DNA of 45,836 nucleotides from Caryophanales bacterium UBA7476 (lineage in GTDB: Bacteria > Bacillota_I > Bacilli_A > RF39 > UBA660): contig DLOU01000020.1 in NCBI GenBank assembly GCA_002477275.1, positions 1 through 45,836 of the forward strand, in the 5' to 3' direction. Below the pieces are notes generated by a model that was given only the letters and a program-made list of their open reading frames with translations, searched no databases and was not told the DNA's origin. Each line of letters starts with the position of its first letter. The stretch's first letter is position 1. The position numbers were made by a program, and so were the translations under genes. Shown here in pieces: positions 33,963-41,806 of the stretch.

Positions 33963-34505
33963 ATGAGTAAAAAGAAAAAAGAAGAAGAAAAACTTGAAGA
34001 AGAATTAAAAGAATCAGAAAAGAAACCTGAGAAGAAAAAAGAAGTTAAAAATACAAAAGAAAAAGATAATGTTTCTTCTAATGAAGAAAATAAAGATAAA
34101 AAAGACAATAAAAAAAGAACTAAAACAGATGATTATTATGATGAATTAACTAAGGAAAATAAAATTGTAGATATAATTAAAGAAAAAGATGGGGAAGAGA
34201 AAGAAGAAATTGAAACAGAAGAAGAAAAAGAAAAAGTTTTAAAAGCTCAAAAGAAAATAACAAAATCTGATATGTTTTTTCTAAATATCCAATTATTTTT
34301 TTCGATTGGTACTTTTGTTTTAGCTATTATATATTTCTTTAATAAGAATTTGATGTTTGTATTACAGATAGTACTTGGTTTAACAATGATTGTTACTGGA
34401 GTTAATAATATAAAAGTATATAAAAGAAAATCGTTAACTGTATTTTATTTTGCTTTAGGTATAGCGCTTCTTGTTCTTTCTGTTATTACTATGTTAGGAA
34501 AATAA
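33963..34505 (+). CDS. Membrane protein with Lys/Glu-rich N-terminus
   Basis: 180 residues. The first 100 are a Lys/Glu-rich disordered stretch like the one in FtsY; the rest has about three membrane helices (about 105-125, 130-147, 158-177) with short charged loops. No family recognised. It starts ten bases after ftsY and ends one base before ylxM, so it belongs to the SRP operon; a link to the membrane step of SRP targeting is a guess. Confidence 0.7.
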   Translation: MSKKKKEEEKLEEELKESEKKPEKKKEVKNTKEKDNVSSNEENKDKKDNKKRTKTDDYYDELTKENKIVDIIKEKDGEEKEEIETEEEKEKVLKAQKKITKSDMFFLNIQLFFSIGTFVLAIIYFFNKNLMFVLQIVLGLTMIVTGVNNIKVYKRKSLTVFYFALGIALLVLSVITMLGK

Positions 34506-34506
34506 T

Positions 34507-34797
34507 ATGGAAGAAATTGTTTATTATTCTGAATTATATGATTTATATAAAAAATTATTAACTGATAAACAGCAAGAATATTTTGAGGAATACTATTTTA
34601 ATAATTTATCGCTTAGTGAAATATCAAATGATTTTGATATAAGTCGTAATGCTGTTTCAAAACAACTTGCTGTTATTAGAGAAAAACTTGATGAATATGA
34701 ATTAAAACTAGGTTTATATAAGAAGTTAGAACAAATAAAAAAATCTGTTGATGATGAGAGATTAAAAGATAAGATTATTGATATATTGTTATCATAA
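34507..34797 (+). CDS. ylxM: YlxM-type helix-turn-helix protein
   Basis: A 96-residue sigma-70 region 4-like helix-turn-helix protein: LLTDKQQEYFEEYYFNNLSL followed by the recognition helix around SRNAVSKQLAVIREKL. YlxM homologues lie between ftsY and ffh in Firmicutes and have been linked to SRP function. Here it follows a membrane protein, and a HerA-type ATPase gene separates it from ffh. Confidence 0.88.
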   Translation: MEEIVYYSELYDLYKKLLTDKQQEYFEEYYFNNLSLSEISNDFDISRNAVSKQLAVIREKLDEYELKLGLYKKLEQIKKSVDDERLKDKIIDILLS

Positions 34798-34838
34798 TTT
34801 TACCTTTTTTTATTTAGTTTTTTATACTTAACTTTTAC

Positions 34839-34873
34839 TTGCAAGTTTACTATATCAATAGTATAATTGATAT
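34839..34873 (+). promoter_or_regulatory. Promoter of the HerA-like gene with overlapping inverted repeat
   Basis: TTGCAA (34839-34844), 17-base spacer, TATAAT (34862-34867). An 8-bp perfect inverted repeat, ATATCAAT (34852-34859) and ATTGATAT (34866-34873), straddles the -10 and could be an operator. Confidence 0.65.
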
Positions 34874-34903
34874 GATAGGGAAAGAGTAGAAAGAGGGACA
34901 ATT

Positions 34904-37384
34904 ATGTTTGATAAGATAGTCTATATTAGTGATAAGGGTGCTAATGTAAAATTAAAAGCAGATGCTGATTTAACATTTAACTTAATGAATTTACATGTAA
35001 TTTTTGAAGATGCGGAAAAAACAGTTTTAGGAGAAGTAGATGATCTTGATGGAGATTTAGTTAAGATCAGGTTTTTGGGTGAAATAAAAAATAATAGGTT
35101 ATATGGTGGTACTTTAAGAAAACCTACTCTTGATGCAAGTTGTCGTGTTATTAATGAAGAAGAAATTCCTCTTGTTACTGGTAAAGATGAATCAGGTTTT
35201 ATGCTTCTTGGAAATAGCCCTTTCTATAATGATAGAGAAGTTTTCATGAATGTAAATGGATTCTTTAGTAATCACTTTGCTATTATGGGAAACAGTGGTT
35301 CTGGTAAAAGTTGTGGTGTTAGTAGAGTATTCCAAAATATGTTTGAAGACCAAAGATTGTTCCCTTATAAATCAAATATAATTATGTTTGATTCTTCTGC
35401 TGAGTACTATAATGCTTTTAAAGATTTGTCTAGTATTAATTCTAATTATAACTATAGATTTATTTCCACAAATGAAATAGATCCGTTTGCTGAAAAACTA
35501 AGATTACCTATTTACCTTTTAAATGAACAGGATTTAGCATTATTACTTAATGTTACAAGTCATTCCCAATTGCCAATTATTGAGAGAATGTTAAAACTTG
35601 CTAGAATTTTTTCTCAGACAGAAGTAGATGCAAATGCTTATAAGAATCACTTAATAGCTAAAGCTATAATGACTATTCTATATACTAATGAAACTTCTCC
35701 AAATAAGAGAAATGAAATATTTTCAATTATAGCTTCTTGTTCAACACCAGAGTTTACTTTAGAGTCAGTAATTCAAGGTGCTGGTTATACAAGAAAATTT
35801 AGAGAGTGTTTCTTAATAGATCAGTTTGGTAACTTTACTGAAAGTGTACTTATGACTGAGTATTTAAATAAATTTATTAATCCAGATTTTGATAATTATG
35901 AGCCTGAAGGAAGTGTTTTCTTTGATTTAGATACATTAGAAAAGGCATTAAACTTTACTTTAATTAGTGAAGGTTGGTTAAGAAATCAAAATACTTATGG
36001 AGATTCTGTTACAATTAGAGTTAGACTTCATTCATTAATTGTTGGTCCTAATGCTAAATATTTTGAATATCCTGATTTTGTTACTCTTGAACAATTTATT
36101 TCTTCATTGTTAATTACTAATGGTAGAAAATACCAATTTGTTAATATTAATTTAGATGATGTTGATGATGTTTTTGCAAAAGTTATTGTTAAAATTTATT
36201 CAAGATTAATATTTAGTTTTGCTAAAGGATTATCTAATAGAGCTAGTATTCCTTTCCATCTAATTGTAGAAGAAGCTCATAGATATATTCAGAACGATAC
36301 CGATACATTCTTAATTGGATATAATATATTTGACCGTATTGCAAAAGAAGGACGTAAGTATGGTGTAATTCTTGGTTTAATTACTCAAAGACCAGTGGAA
36401 ATGAGTGATACTGTTATTTCTCAGTGTTCTAATTTCTTAATATTTAAGATGAATCACCCTGCTGATGTTGAATATATTCGTAAGATGGTCCCAAATATTA
36501 GTGATGAAATTGTTGAAAAACAAAAAACACTTCAATCTGGTACTTGTTTAGCATTTGGTATGGCATTTACTATTCCATTAATAGTTAGGTTAAAAATGCC
36601 TAATCCAGAGCCTAAGAGTGGAAACTGTGATGTTGTTAGAATTTGGGATGGTAATGCTGGTGGCGGAGGAAATAGTATTCAAACTCCACAACAACCTCAA
36701 GCACCTCAAAAGAATGAAGAACCTGTACAACCTCAGATTCCTCAAATTCCTCAAGGATTACAACCTATACAGAATCCTAATGATTTTAATCCAAGTAATC
36801 CCTTTACTTTGGGACAACCAACTGATGCTCCTCAATTAATGGGAAATACTAATAATCAAGGGAAAGAAAGTAATGGATTAAATTTGATGGGAATGAATAA
36901 TAACGGATTAAATTTAATGAGTCAACCGGAAAACAATGAAAATAATAATCCAAATAATGATGGTAATAATGGATTTAATTTGATGAGTCAACCAGAAAAT
37001 AGTAATAATACTAGTAGTGATGGTGGCAATGGATTTAATCTAATGAGTCAGCCAGAAGATAATAGTTCTTCTAATGGTCTTATAAAGAGTGCTACTCCTG
37101 CTTCTGATGATAATGGTTCAAACCCATTGATGCAGCCATATAATAGTGTTCAAAATTATAATTCTAATGTTGATGATGGTGCATTAAATCCTAATAACTT
37201 AGAAGTTCCTAATCCTGGAAATATTCCATTAGGTTCTCAGAATTTTATTAATACGACGGATAGTTTATCTCCTAATATTGAATTACCTAAACAACAACCT
37301 CAAATTATAATTCCAGGTGGTCAAAATTTCTCACCTAGTTTAATGGAAGGTTTTGGAGATGCTGCTGTTTCTACAGGAGAATAG
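34904..37384 (+). CDS. HerA/DUF87-type ATPase with repetitive Asn-rich C-terminus
   Basis: 826 residues. An N-terminal beta-barrel-like domain (about 1-110) precedes the ATPase core with Walker A GNSGSGKS at 129-136, Walker B LIVEEAHRY near 452, and the LITQRPVEMSDTVISQCSNF motif of HerA-type hexameric DNA translocases. From about 590 on, a Pro/Gln then Asn/Ser-rich disordered tail has repeats of NLMSQPE. Archaeal HerA works with the nuclease NurA in end resection; no NurA is seen here. It has its own promoter and terminator between ylxM and ffh. Confidence 0.85.
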   Translation: MFDKIVYISDKGANVKLKADADLTFNLMNLHVIFEDAEKTVLGEVDDLDGDLVKIRFLGEIKNNRLYGGTLRKPTLDASCRVINEEEIPLVTGKDESGFMLLGNSPFYNDREVFMNVNGFFSNHFAIMGNSGSGKSCGVSRVFQNMFEDQRLFPYKSNIIMFDSSAEYYNAFKDLSSINSNYNYRFISTNEIDPFAEKLRLPIYLLNEQDLALLLNVTSHSQLPIIERMLKLARIFSQTEVDANAYKNHLIAKAIMTILYTNETSPNKRNEIFSIIASCSTPEFTLESVIQGAGYTRKFRECFLIDQFGNFTESVLMTEYLNKFINPDFDNYEPEGSVFFDLDTLEKALNFTLISEGWLRNQNTYGDSVTIRVRLHSLIVGPNAKYFEYPDFVTLEQFISSLLITNGRKYQFVNINLDDVDDVFAKVIVKIYSRLIFSFAKGLSNRASIPFHLIVEEAHRYIQNDTDTFLIGYNIFDRIAKEGRKYGVILGLITQRPVEMSDTVISQCSNFLIFKMNHPADVEYIRKMVPNISDEIVEKQKTLQSGTCLAFGMAFTIPLIVRLKMPNPEPKSGNCDVVRIWDGNAGGGGNSIQTPQQPQAPQKNEEPVQPQIPQIPQGLQPIQNPNDFNPSNPFTLGQPTDAPQLMGNTNNQGKESNGLNLMGMNNNGLNLMSQPENNENNNPNNDGNNGFNLMSQPENSNNTSSDGGNGFNLMSQPEDNSSSNGLIKSATPASDDNGSNPLMQPYNSVQNYNSNVDDGALNPNNLEVPNPGNIPLGSQNFINTTDSLSPNIELPKQQPQIIIPGGQNFSPSLMEGFGDAAVSTGE
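36872..37060 (+). repeat. Coding repeats for N-G-[LF]-N-L-M-S-Q-P-E
   Basis: Four imperfect copies begin near 36872, 36902, 36968 and 37028 in the HerA-like gene. They encode NGLNLMGM, NGLNLMSQPEN, NGFNLMSQPEN and NGFNLMSQPED, joined by Asn/Ser linkers of varying length. The DNA copies differ at third positions, so the peptide motif seems to be under selection. Confidence 0.8.
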
Positions 37385-37403
37385 TTTATCTATTCTCTTT
37401 TTT
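37377..37403 (+). terminator. Terminator of the HerA-like gene
   Basis: GAGAATAG (37377-37384) and CTATTCTC (37390-37397), 5-base loop, followed by six T. The stem includes the stop codon. Confidence 0.85.
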
Positions 37404-37407
37404 AGGG

Positions 37408-37437
37408 TTGTTTTTTAAGTACAAATTACTTTATAAT
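37408..37437 (+). promoter_or_regulatory. ffh promoter
   Basis: TTGTTT (37408-37413), 18-base spacer, TATAAT (37432-37437), 16 bases before the ffh ATG. It lies directly after the preceding terminator. Confidence 0.6.
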
Positions 37438-37453
37438 GGTATTGGTGATATAT

Positions 37454-38761
37454 ATGTTTGAAAACTTAGGTGACAGATTACAAAATGCAATACATAAAAT
37501 AAAAGGTTATGGAAAAATTACCGAAGAAAACATTAGTGAGGTAATGAGGGAGATACGTCTTGCATTATTAGAAGCTGATGTTAACTATAAAGTTGTAAAA
37601 GAATTTACTAATACAGTAAAAGAAAAAGCACTAGGTGAAGAAGTAAAAAAGAGTATTAATCCTGGTGATATGTTCGTAAAAATTGTAAATGATGAATTAA
37701 CAGAACTTCTTGGTGGAGAAAGTGCTCCTTTGAATTTATCTGGTAATCCAGCAGTACTTATGCTTGTTGGACTTCAGGGTAGTGGTAAAACTACTACAAT
37801 TGGTAAACTTGCTAATTTTTTAAGAAAAAAACATGCTAAAAAACCATTATTAGTTGCTTGTGATGTTTATAGACCAGCAGCTATAGATCAGTTAAAACAA
37901 ATTGGTAAACAACTTAATATAGAAGTTTATGAAGAAGGTAAAAATAATCCTGTTGAGATTAGTAAAAATGCAATTAAATATGCAAAAGAAAATGGTTATG
38001 ATTATGTTTTGATAGATACTGCTGGTAGACTTCATATTGATACTGAGTTAATGGAAGAGTTACAAAATATTTATAGTGAGATTTTACCTAAAGAAGTATT
38101 ACTTGTAATTGATTCTATGATGGGTCAAGATGCTATCAATGTTATTGAAGGATTTAATGAATCATTAAGTCTTACAGGTGTAATCCTTACAAAACTAGAT
38201 GGAGACACAAGAGGTGGTGTTGCTCTTTCTGTTAGACATCTTACTAATGTACCAATTAAGTTTATTGGTGTTTCTGAAAAATTAGATGGACTTGAGAATT
38301 TTGATCCTGAAAGGATGGCTGGAAGAATTCTTGGAATGGGTGATATTGTATCACTTGTTGAAAAGGCAGAAGAAGCTATAGATGAAAAGGAAGCAGAAAA
38401 AACTGTTAAGAGACTTCAAGCAGGTAAATTTGATTTAGAAGACTTTCTATCTACTATGAAACAGATGAAAAAATTAGGACCTTTAGAATCTTTAATTAAG
38501 ATGATACCTGGAGCTAAAAAAATGGGTCTTAATAATGTTAAAGTTGATCCTAAACAAATGGCTCATGTTGAAGCAATTGTTCTTTCTATGACACCAGAAG
38601 AAAGGCGTAATCCTGATATAATAAAAGCAAGTCGTAAAACAAGAATTGCTAAAGGATGTGGACTTTCTGTTCAAGAGGTAAATAAATTATTGACACAGTT
38701 TGAACAAATGAAAAAAATGATGAAACAAATGAAGAATGGCAATTTTAAAATGCCTTTTTAG
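37454..38761 (+). CDS. ffh: Signal recognition particle protein Ffh
   Basis: 435 residues: N domain with ISEVMREIRLALLEADVNY, G domain with GLQGSGKTTT near 106, DVYRPAA, DTAGRLH and TKLDGDTRGG, then the methionine-rich M domain ending MKKMMKQMKNGNFKMPF. Ffh binds signal sequences and 4.5S/6S RNA and docks on FtsY. The ATG at 37454 follows GGTGAT. In most Firmicutes ffh follows ylxM directly; here a HerA-type gene lies between. Confidence 0.97.
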   Translation: MFENLGDRLQNAIHKIKGYGKITEENISEVMREIRLALLEADVNYKVVKEFTNTVKEKALGEEVKKSINPGDMFVKIVNDELTELLGGESAPLNLSGNPAVLMLVGLQGSGKTTTIGKLANFLRKKHAKKPLLVACDVYRPAAIDQLKQIGKQLNIEVYEEGKNNPVEISKNAIKYAKENGYDYVLIDTAGRLHIDTELMEELQNIYSEILPKEVLLVIDSMMGQDAINVIEGFNESLSLTGVILTKLDGDTRGGVALSVRHLTNVPIKFIGVSEKLDGLENFDPERMAGRILGMGDIVSLVEKAEEAIDEKEAEKTVKRLQAGKFDLEDFLSTMKQMKKLGPLESLIKMIPGAKKMGLNNVKVDPKQMAHVEAIVLSMTPEERRNPDIIKASRKTRIAKGCGLSVQEVNKLLTQFEQMKKMMKQMKNGNFKMPF

Positions 38762-38770
38762 GAGAACTTT

Positions 38771-39277
38771 ATGGATGATAAAAAAATTGCATTTATATTT
38801 GGAAGTAGTAAGGAAAATTCCGAAGTTTATGAAGGAAACATAGAAGAAATTGGAGATATACGAGATGGATATTTTCATTCTACTTATTTATTAAATTTTT
38901 CAAAAGAAAAGTATCCAGAAACTACTGTGTTTAGGAAACTCTCAAATAGGCATAGTCCAGAAGCAATTTCATTCTTCTATACAAAATTATTTAATCATAT
39001 TGTATTTCTAAATACTACTAAATATTTGGAAGATGGTAGAATGAGTAAACATGGAAAAACTGGTGTTTTCTTGTTACCAGAAAGTATTACTGAAAAACAA
39101 AAAGATGGATTATATAGTTTTTTAGATGAAATATCTGATTATCATATAACAATTGCTTATGATATAAGAATTGAGAACGGTATTGTTTTAGATAATGAAG
39201 TTTCTTCTGTATCTAGTGAAGAACCTAGAGAATTATTTGATAAATTTTTTAATATAAAGAAAACTAAAAGCTTATAA
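38771..39277 (+). CDS. Unknown 168-aa protein after ffh
   Basis: A soluble alpha/beta-looking protein I cannot assign. It starts with a beta strand and Gly/Ser turn (KKIAFIFGSSKEN), has no membrane segment, and ends in a Lys-rich tail. It begins nine bases after ffh with AGGAG, so it is co-expressed with ffh. In Bacillus the gene after ffh encodes ribosomal protein S16; this one is unrelated. Confidence 0.65.
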   Translation: MDDKKIAFIFGSSKENSEVYEGNIEEIGDIRDGYFHSTYLLNFSKEKYPETTVFRKLSNRHSPEAISFFYTKLFNHIVFLNTTKYLEDGRMSKHGKTGVFLLPESITEKQKDGLYSFLDEISDYHITIAYDIRIENGIVLDNEVSSVSSEEPRELFDKFFNIKKTKSL

Positions 39278-39294
39278 TATATTTATAGGCTTTT
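39266..39294 (+). terminator. Weak hairpin terminator after the ffh unit
   Basis: AAAAGCTTATAA (39266-39277) can pair with TTATAGGCTTTT (39283-39294) with one G-T pair and a 5-base loop. The following T tract is broken by A residues, so termination is likely partial. Confidence 0.5.
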
Positions 39295-39349
39295 ATATTG
39301 TTATAATTATATATTCTTTCATATAATAATTTAGATAGGAGGATATATA

Positions 39350-39685
39350 ATGTTTAATGATCAGAATTTAAGTAATGTTATGGATTTTGATTCTAATGTT
39401 AGTGGAAGTAATAATTTTTCATATAATGATGTAGATTTTAATGTTAATCAAAATATGATGAATGATGGTATGATGATGAATAATAGTATGCCATCTACTT
39501 GTGAACAACCACGTGAAAGATGTATTCACAGAACCTTTGTACATGAAGTACCACATGTTTGTCCTATAAAAACAAGAATAATTAATCATCATGTATATCG
39601 TCATACTTATAGACCAGAATATTCTTGTTGTGAAGAAAATGTAGTAAGTAATGTTCAATGTGGTTCTTGTTGTGATTTTAATTAA
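39350..39685 (+). CDS. CotD-like spore coat protein
   Basis: 111 residues: an Asn/Asp/Met-rich N-terminal half (about 1-48), then a His/Cys-rich half with HEVPHVCPIKTRIINHHVYRHTY, RPEYSCC and a final QCGSCCDFN. The pattern VPH-x-CP...NHH-x-YRHTY is that of CotD-family inner coat proteins, which are often duplicated in spore formers. A strong AGGAGG and its own terminator suggest a single-gene unit; a mother-cell sigma promoter could not be identified. With the SpoVIF-like gene it is the main hint of sporulation. Confidence 0.75.
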   Translation: MFNDQNLSNVMDFDSNVSGSNNFSYNDVDFNVNQNMMNDGMMMNNSMPSTCEQPRERCIHRTFVHEVPHVCPIKTRIINHHVYRHTYRPEYSCCEENVVSNVQCGSCCDFN

Positions 39686-39705
39686 AGGTCTTTGACCTTT
39701 TTTTT
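39684..39705 (+). terminator. Terminator of the CotD-like gene
   Basis: AAAGGTC (39684-39690) and GACCTTT (39694-39700), 3-base loop, then a T run. It overlaps the stop codon. Confidence 0.85.
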
Positions 39706-39770
39706 GTAAAGTATTTTCCTTTTATTATCAATTTTTTCTATTTGATGATATACCTAAAATAGGTGATAAT

Positions 39771-40505
39771 ATGTATGATGATTTAAGAGATATGAATGTT
39801 GGAATTATTTTTAGGAGGAATGCATCAGGAGATAGATATATTTTTTATTCTCCAGTTATTCTTTCTCCTTCAAAGAGTTTTCGTGGACAAAAATATTTTT
39901 CAGTTTCATATGGAGCTTTTCAGGATAGGAGTTTTTCTAGTGATCAAGTTCTTACTTTTGATAGTAAAAAAGTTCTTTCAACGCTTCAGAGTAAGAAGGA
40001 TACTCTTGGTTTAGATGGTAAAATTGGAGATAAAAAAGATTTAATAGTACTTCTTTTAAATGATGAACTTAGAGAGTATGTATATAATGAATTAAGAAAA
40101 GGTGGTAAAGAACCATCTCCGTCAGATTTTCTTGTTAGTTTATCTGGCTTTGCATATAATGTTGGTAATTCTATTGATTATATTATGCCTGGAAAACTTA
40201 GATCATTTACATGCTTTACTAAAGAAACTTCTGAAGTAAAGAATTTTTCACATAAGGTTTCTGAGGATGAGTACCAATTTTTAAATAATAATGTTTTTTC
40301 AAATAAGAGACAAAAGAAGACTGAAGAAGCAAAGGCTGTTGCTAGTCAATCTTCAAATGTTAGGTATACAACTCCACCATCAACTATTTCAAAAAAGAGT
40401 GCAACCCCGGCACGTAAAATTACAGTAGAAAAAAAGAAAAAAGAAAAGGAAGAAGAAAAAGGAAGAAGTAGTATTGGAAAAAGATTTAACAACAGAGAAA
40501 ATTGA
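39771..40505 (+). CDS. N-terminal part of a frame-disrupted ClpX-like AAA+ locus
   Basis: 244 residues. The first 180 or so look folded, with beta-strands at the start (VGIIFRRNASGDRYIFYSPV), and match no domain I know; from about 185 the chain is Lys/Ser/Thr/Glu-rich and disordered, ending in GRSSIGKRFNNREN. The ClpX-like ATPase half continues in another frame (+1) and overlaps by 32 bases. A typical AAA+ sequence up to Walker A is missing between the two parts. Either the gene is broken by a deletion and frameshift, or these are two proteins. AGGTGATA precedes the ATG. Confidence 0.6.
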   Translation: MYDDLRDMNVGIIFRRNASGDRYIFYSPVILSPSKSFRGQKYFSVSYGAFQDRSFSSDQVLTFDSKKVLSTLQSKKDTLGLDGKIGDKKDLIVLLLNDELREYVYNELRKGGKEPSPSDFLVSLSGFAYNVGNSIDYIMPGKLRSFTCFTKETSEVKNFSHKVSEDEYQFLNNNVFSNKRQKKTEEAKAVASQSSNVRYTTPPSTISKKSATPARKITVEKKKKEKEEEKGRSSIGKRFNNREN

Positions 40506-41316
40506 TCCAAGAGAAATAAAAAAGGAACTTAAAAAGAAAATGAATTTACCTTTTATTGTGGCACCTGCTAATAGTTTTTCAACTGTTGGATATAAAGGAG
40601 CTGATATTACTGATGTATTAGTAAAACTACTTGATCAAGCACAGGGTGATTTAGAACTTGCTGAAAGAGGAGTAATTGCTTTTGATGAGTTTGATAAAAT
40701 AGGTTATTCAGGAGATGATAAAGGTTTATCTATGAATCTTGGTATTCAACAAGAACTTCTTACTTTTATTGAGGGTGCAACATATGATGTTGAATATAAT
40801 GGAAAAACTTATGAATTTGATACATCTAAACTTACTATTGTTGCGATGGGAGCCTTTACTAATTTAAGGGAAAGAAAAATAGCTGAGAATGAAAAGAAAA
40901 ATAAACCTTCTTTAGGTTTTTCTGGCAATAGTGATGATGATTATGAAAGAGTGTATACTATTACAGAAGATGACTATATAGGTGAAGGATTAGGTAGAGA
41001 ACTTGTTGGACGTTTTTCTTGTCTAGCATTCACTGAAGAGTTAGGTGTGGAAGATTTAGAAAGAATATTAAAAGAAAGTGAATCAAGTCCTTTAAAATCT
41101 TTAATTTTTGATGGTAAAATTAATGGCTGTGAAATAACTGTTAGTGATGAAGTTATTCATGAAATTGCTTTAAGGGCTTATAAATCAAATGTTGGAGTTA
41201 GAGGATTAAATCGAATTTGTAAATCAATAAGAAATATTATTTCTAATGATTTAATTGATAAAGTTCCTGAAATTGTCATTACAAGTGAACATTTAGATAA
41301 GATAAATAGTTTTTAA
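40474..41316 (+). CDS. ClpX-like AAA+ ATPase, C-terminal part lacking Walker A
   Basis: 280 residues from a TTG start; first ATG only at 40540. The sequence joins the ClpX alignment at MNLPFIVAPANSFSTVGYKGADITDVLVKLL (which follows Walker A in ClpX) and has an intact Walker B, GVIAFDEFDKIG at about 66-77, an arginine-finger-like ELVGRF, and the sensor 2 motif NVGVRGLNRI. Where Walker A (GPTGSGKT) should be, the residues are LTTEKIDPR. It cannot be a normal ATPase as it stands. A pseudogene, an assembly collapse in the A-rich stretch, or a non-hydrolysing partner are all possible. Confidence 0.7.
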   Translation: MEKDLTTEKIDPREIKKELKKKMNLPFIVAPANSFSTVGYKGADITDVLVKLLDQAQGDLELAERGVIAFDEFDKIGYSGDDKGLSMNLGIQQELLTFIEGATYDVEYNGKTYEFDTSKLTIVAMGAFTNLRERKIAENEKKNKPSLGFSGNSDDDYERVYTITEDDYIGEGLGRELVGRFSCLAFTEELGVEDLERILKESESSPLKSLIFDGKINGCEITVSDEVIHEIALRAYKSNVGVRGLNRICKSIRNIISNDLIDKVPEIVITSEHLDKINSF

Positions 41317-41347
41317 AATAGAACTTATCATGAAAGGACAATATGAT

Positions 41348-41704
41348 ATGATGAAATTTAAAAATGTCGAAACTTTAACAGCTAAAGAGAAAGTAACAAA
41401 TATTAGTATTGAAATATTAAATGAATATCCTGAAATAGGTACAGATTTATCTATTGAAATAGCTGCCTTATGTGATTCTGTTGATGATGTAGTAGATGAA
41501 GATGTGATTTTTAAAAGATATTACTACATACTTTGGAAGTTAGGAAAAAATCATCCATTATTTGATAAAGTACTTAGTGATATGAAAAATCTTTGTGCAG
41601 GTTCCTTAAAAGATGAAATTAATAAAAGTTTATATGAAGAAATAATTAAATATGATAATAATGAAATATCAAGTTTTCCTTCTATAAGTGATTATTATGG
41701 ATAA
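41348..41704 (+). CDS. Unknown 118-aa helical protein
   Basis: A small acidic, mostly helical protein with no recognised family. The in-frame ATG at 41330 lacks a ribosome site, while the ATG at 41348 has AAGGA nine bases upstream and is preferred (41351 is also possible). It follows the ClpX-like gene by about 30 bases and ends in a strong terminator, so it may belong to the same transcript. Confidence 0.65.
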   Translation: MMKFKNVETLTAKEKVTNISIEILNEYPEIGTDLSIEIAALCDSVDDVVDEDVIFKRYYYILWKLGKNHPLFDKVLSDMKNLCAGSLKDEINKSLYEEIIKYDNNEISSFPSISDYYG

Positions 41705-41732
41705 AAAGAAAATGAAAATTTTCTTTTTTTTT
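41703..41732 (+). terminator. Terminator before the VTC operon
   Basis: AAAAAGAAAAT (41703-41713) and ATTTTCTTTTT (41718-41728), 4-base loop, then more T. It overlaps the upstream stop codon. Confidence 0.8.
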
Positions 41733-41762
41733 AATCTTTTTTTAATCTTTGCTTAGTATTAT
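41730..41762 (+). promoter_or_regulatory. Direct-repeat promoter of the VTC/DUF4956 operon
   Basis: TTTAATCTTTT (41730-41740) is repeated as TTTAATCTTTG (41741-41751), an 11-bp period that covers the -35 position of a TATTAT -10 at 41757-41762. A third TTTAATTG lies at 41762. Tandem repeats of this period at a -35 are typical sites of OmpR/PhoB-family response regulators. No such regulator is in the window. Confidence 0.4.
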
Positions 41763-41806
41763 TTAATTGTCAGATGGAAATAGTCTGTTTTGAAAGGAGA
41801 TATTAG

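Noticed and set aside
36618..36839. Plus-strand ORF of 73 aa in the HerA-like gene
   Set aside because: Overlaps the real coding frame through its Pro/Gln-rich part and is a composition shadow.
40474..40490. Programmed ribosomal frameshift joining the two ClpX-like ORFs
   Set aside because: The required change is +1, no classical slippery heptamer is in the right frame, and a joined product would still lack Walker A; a deletion or assembly error explains more.
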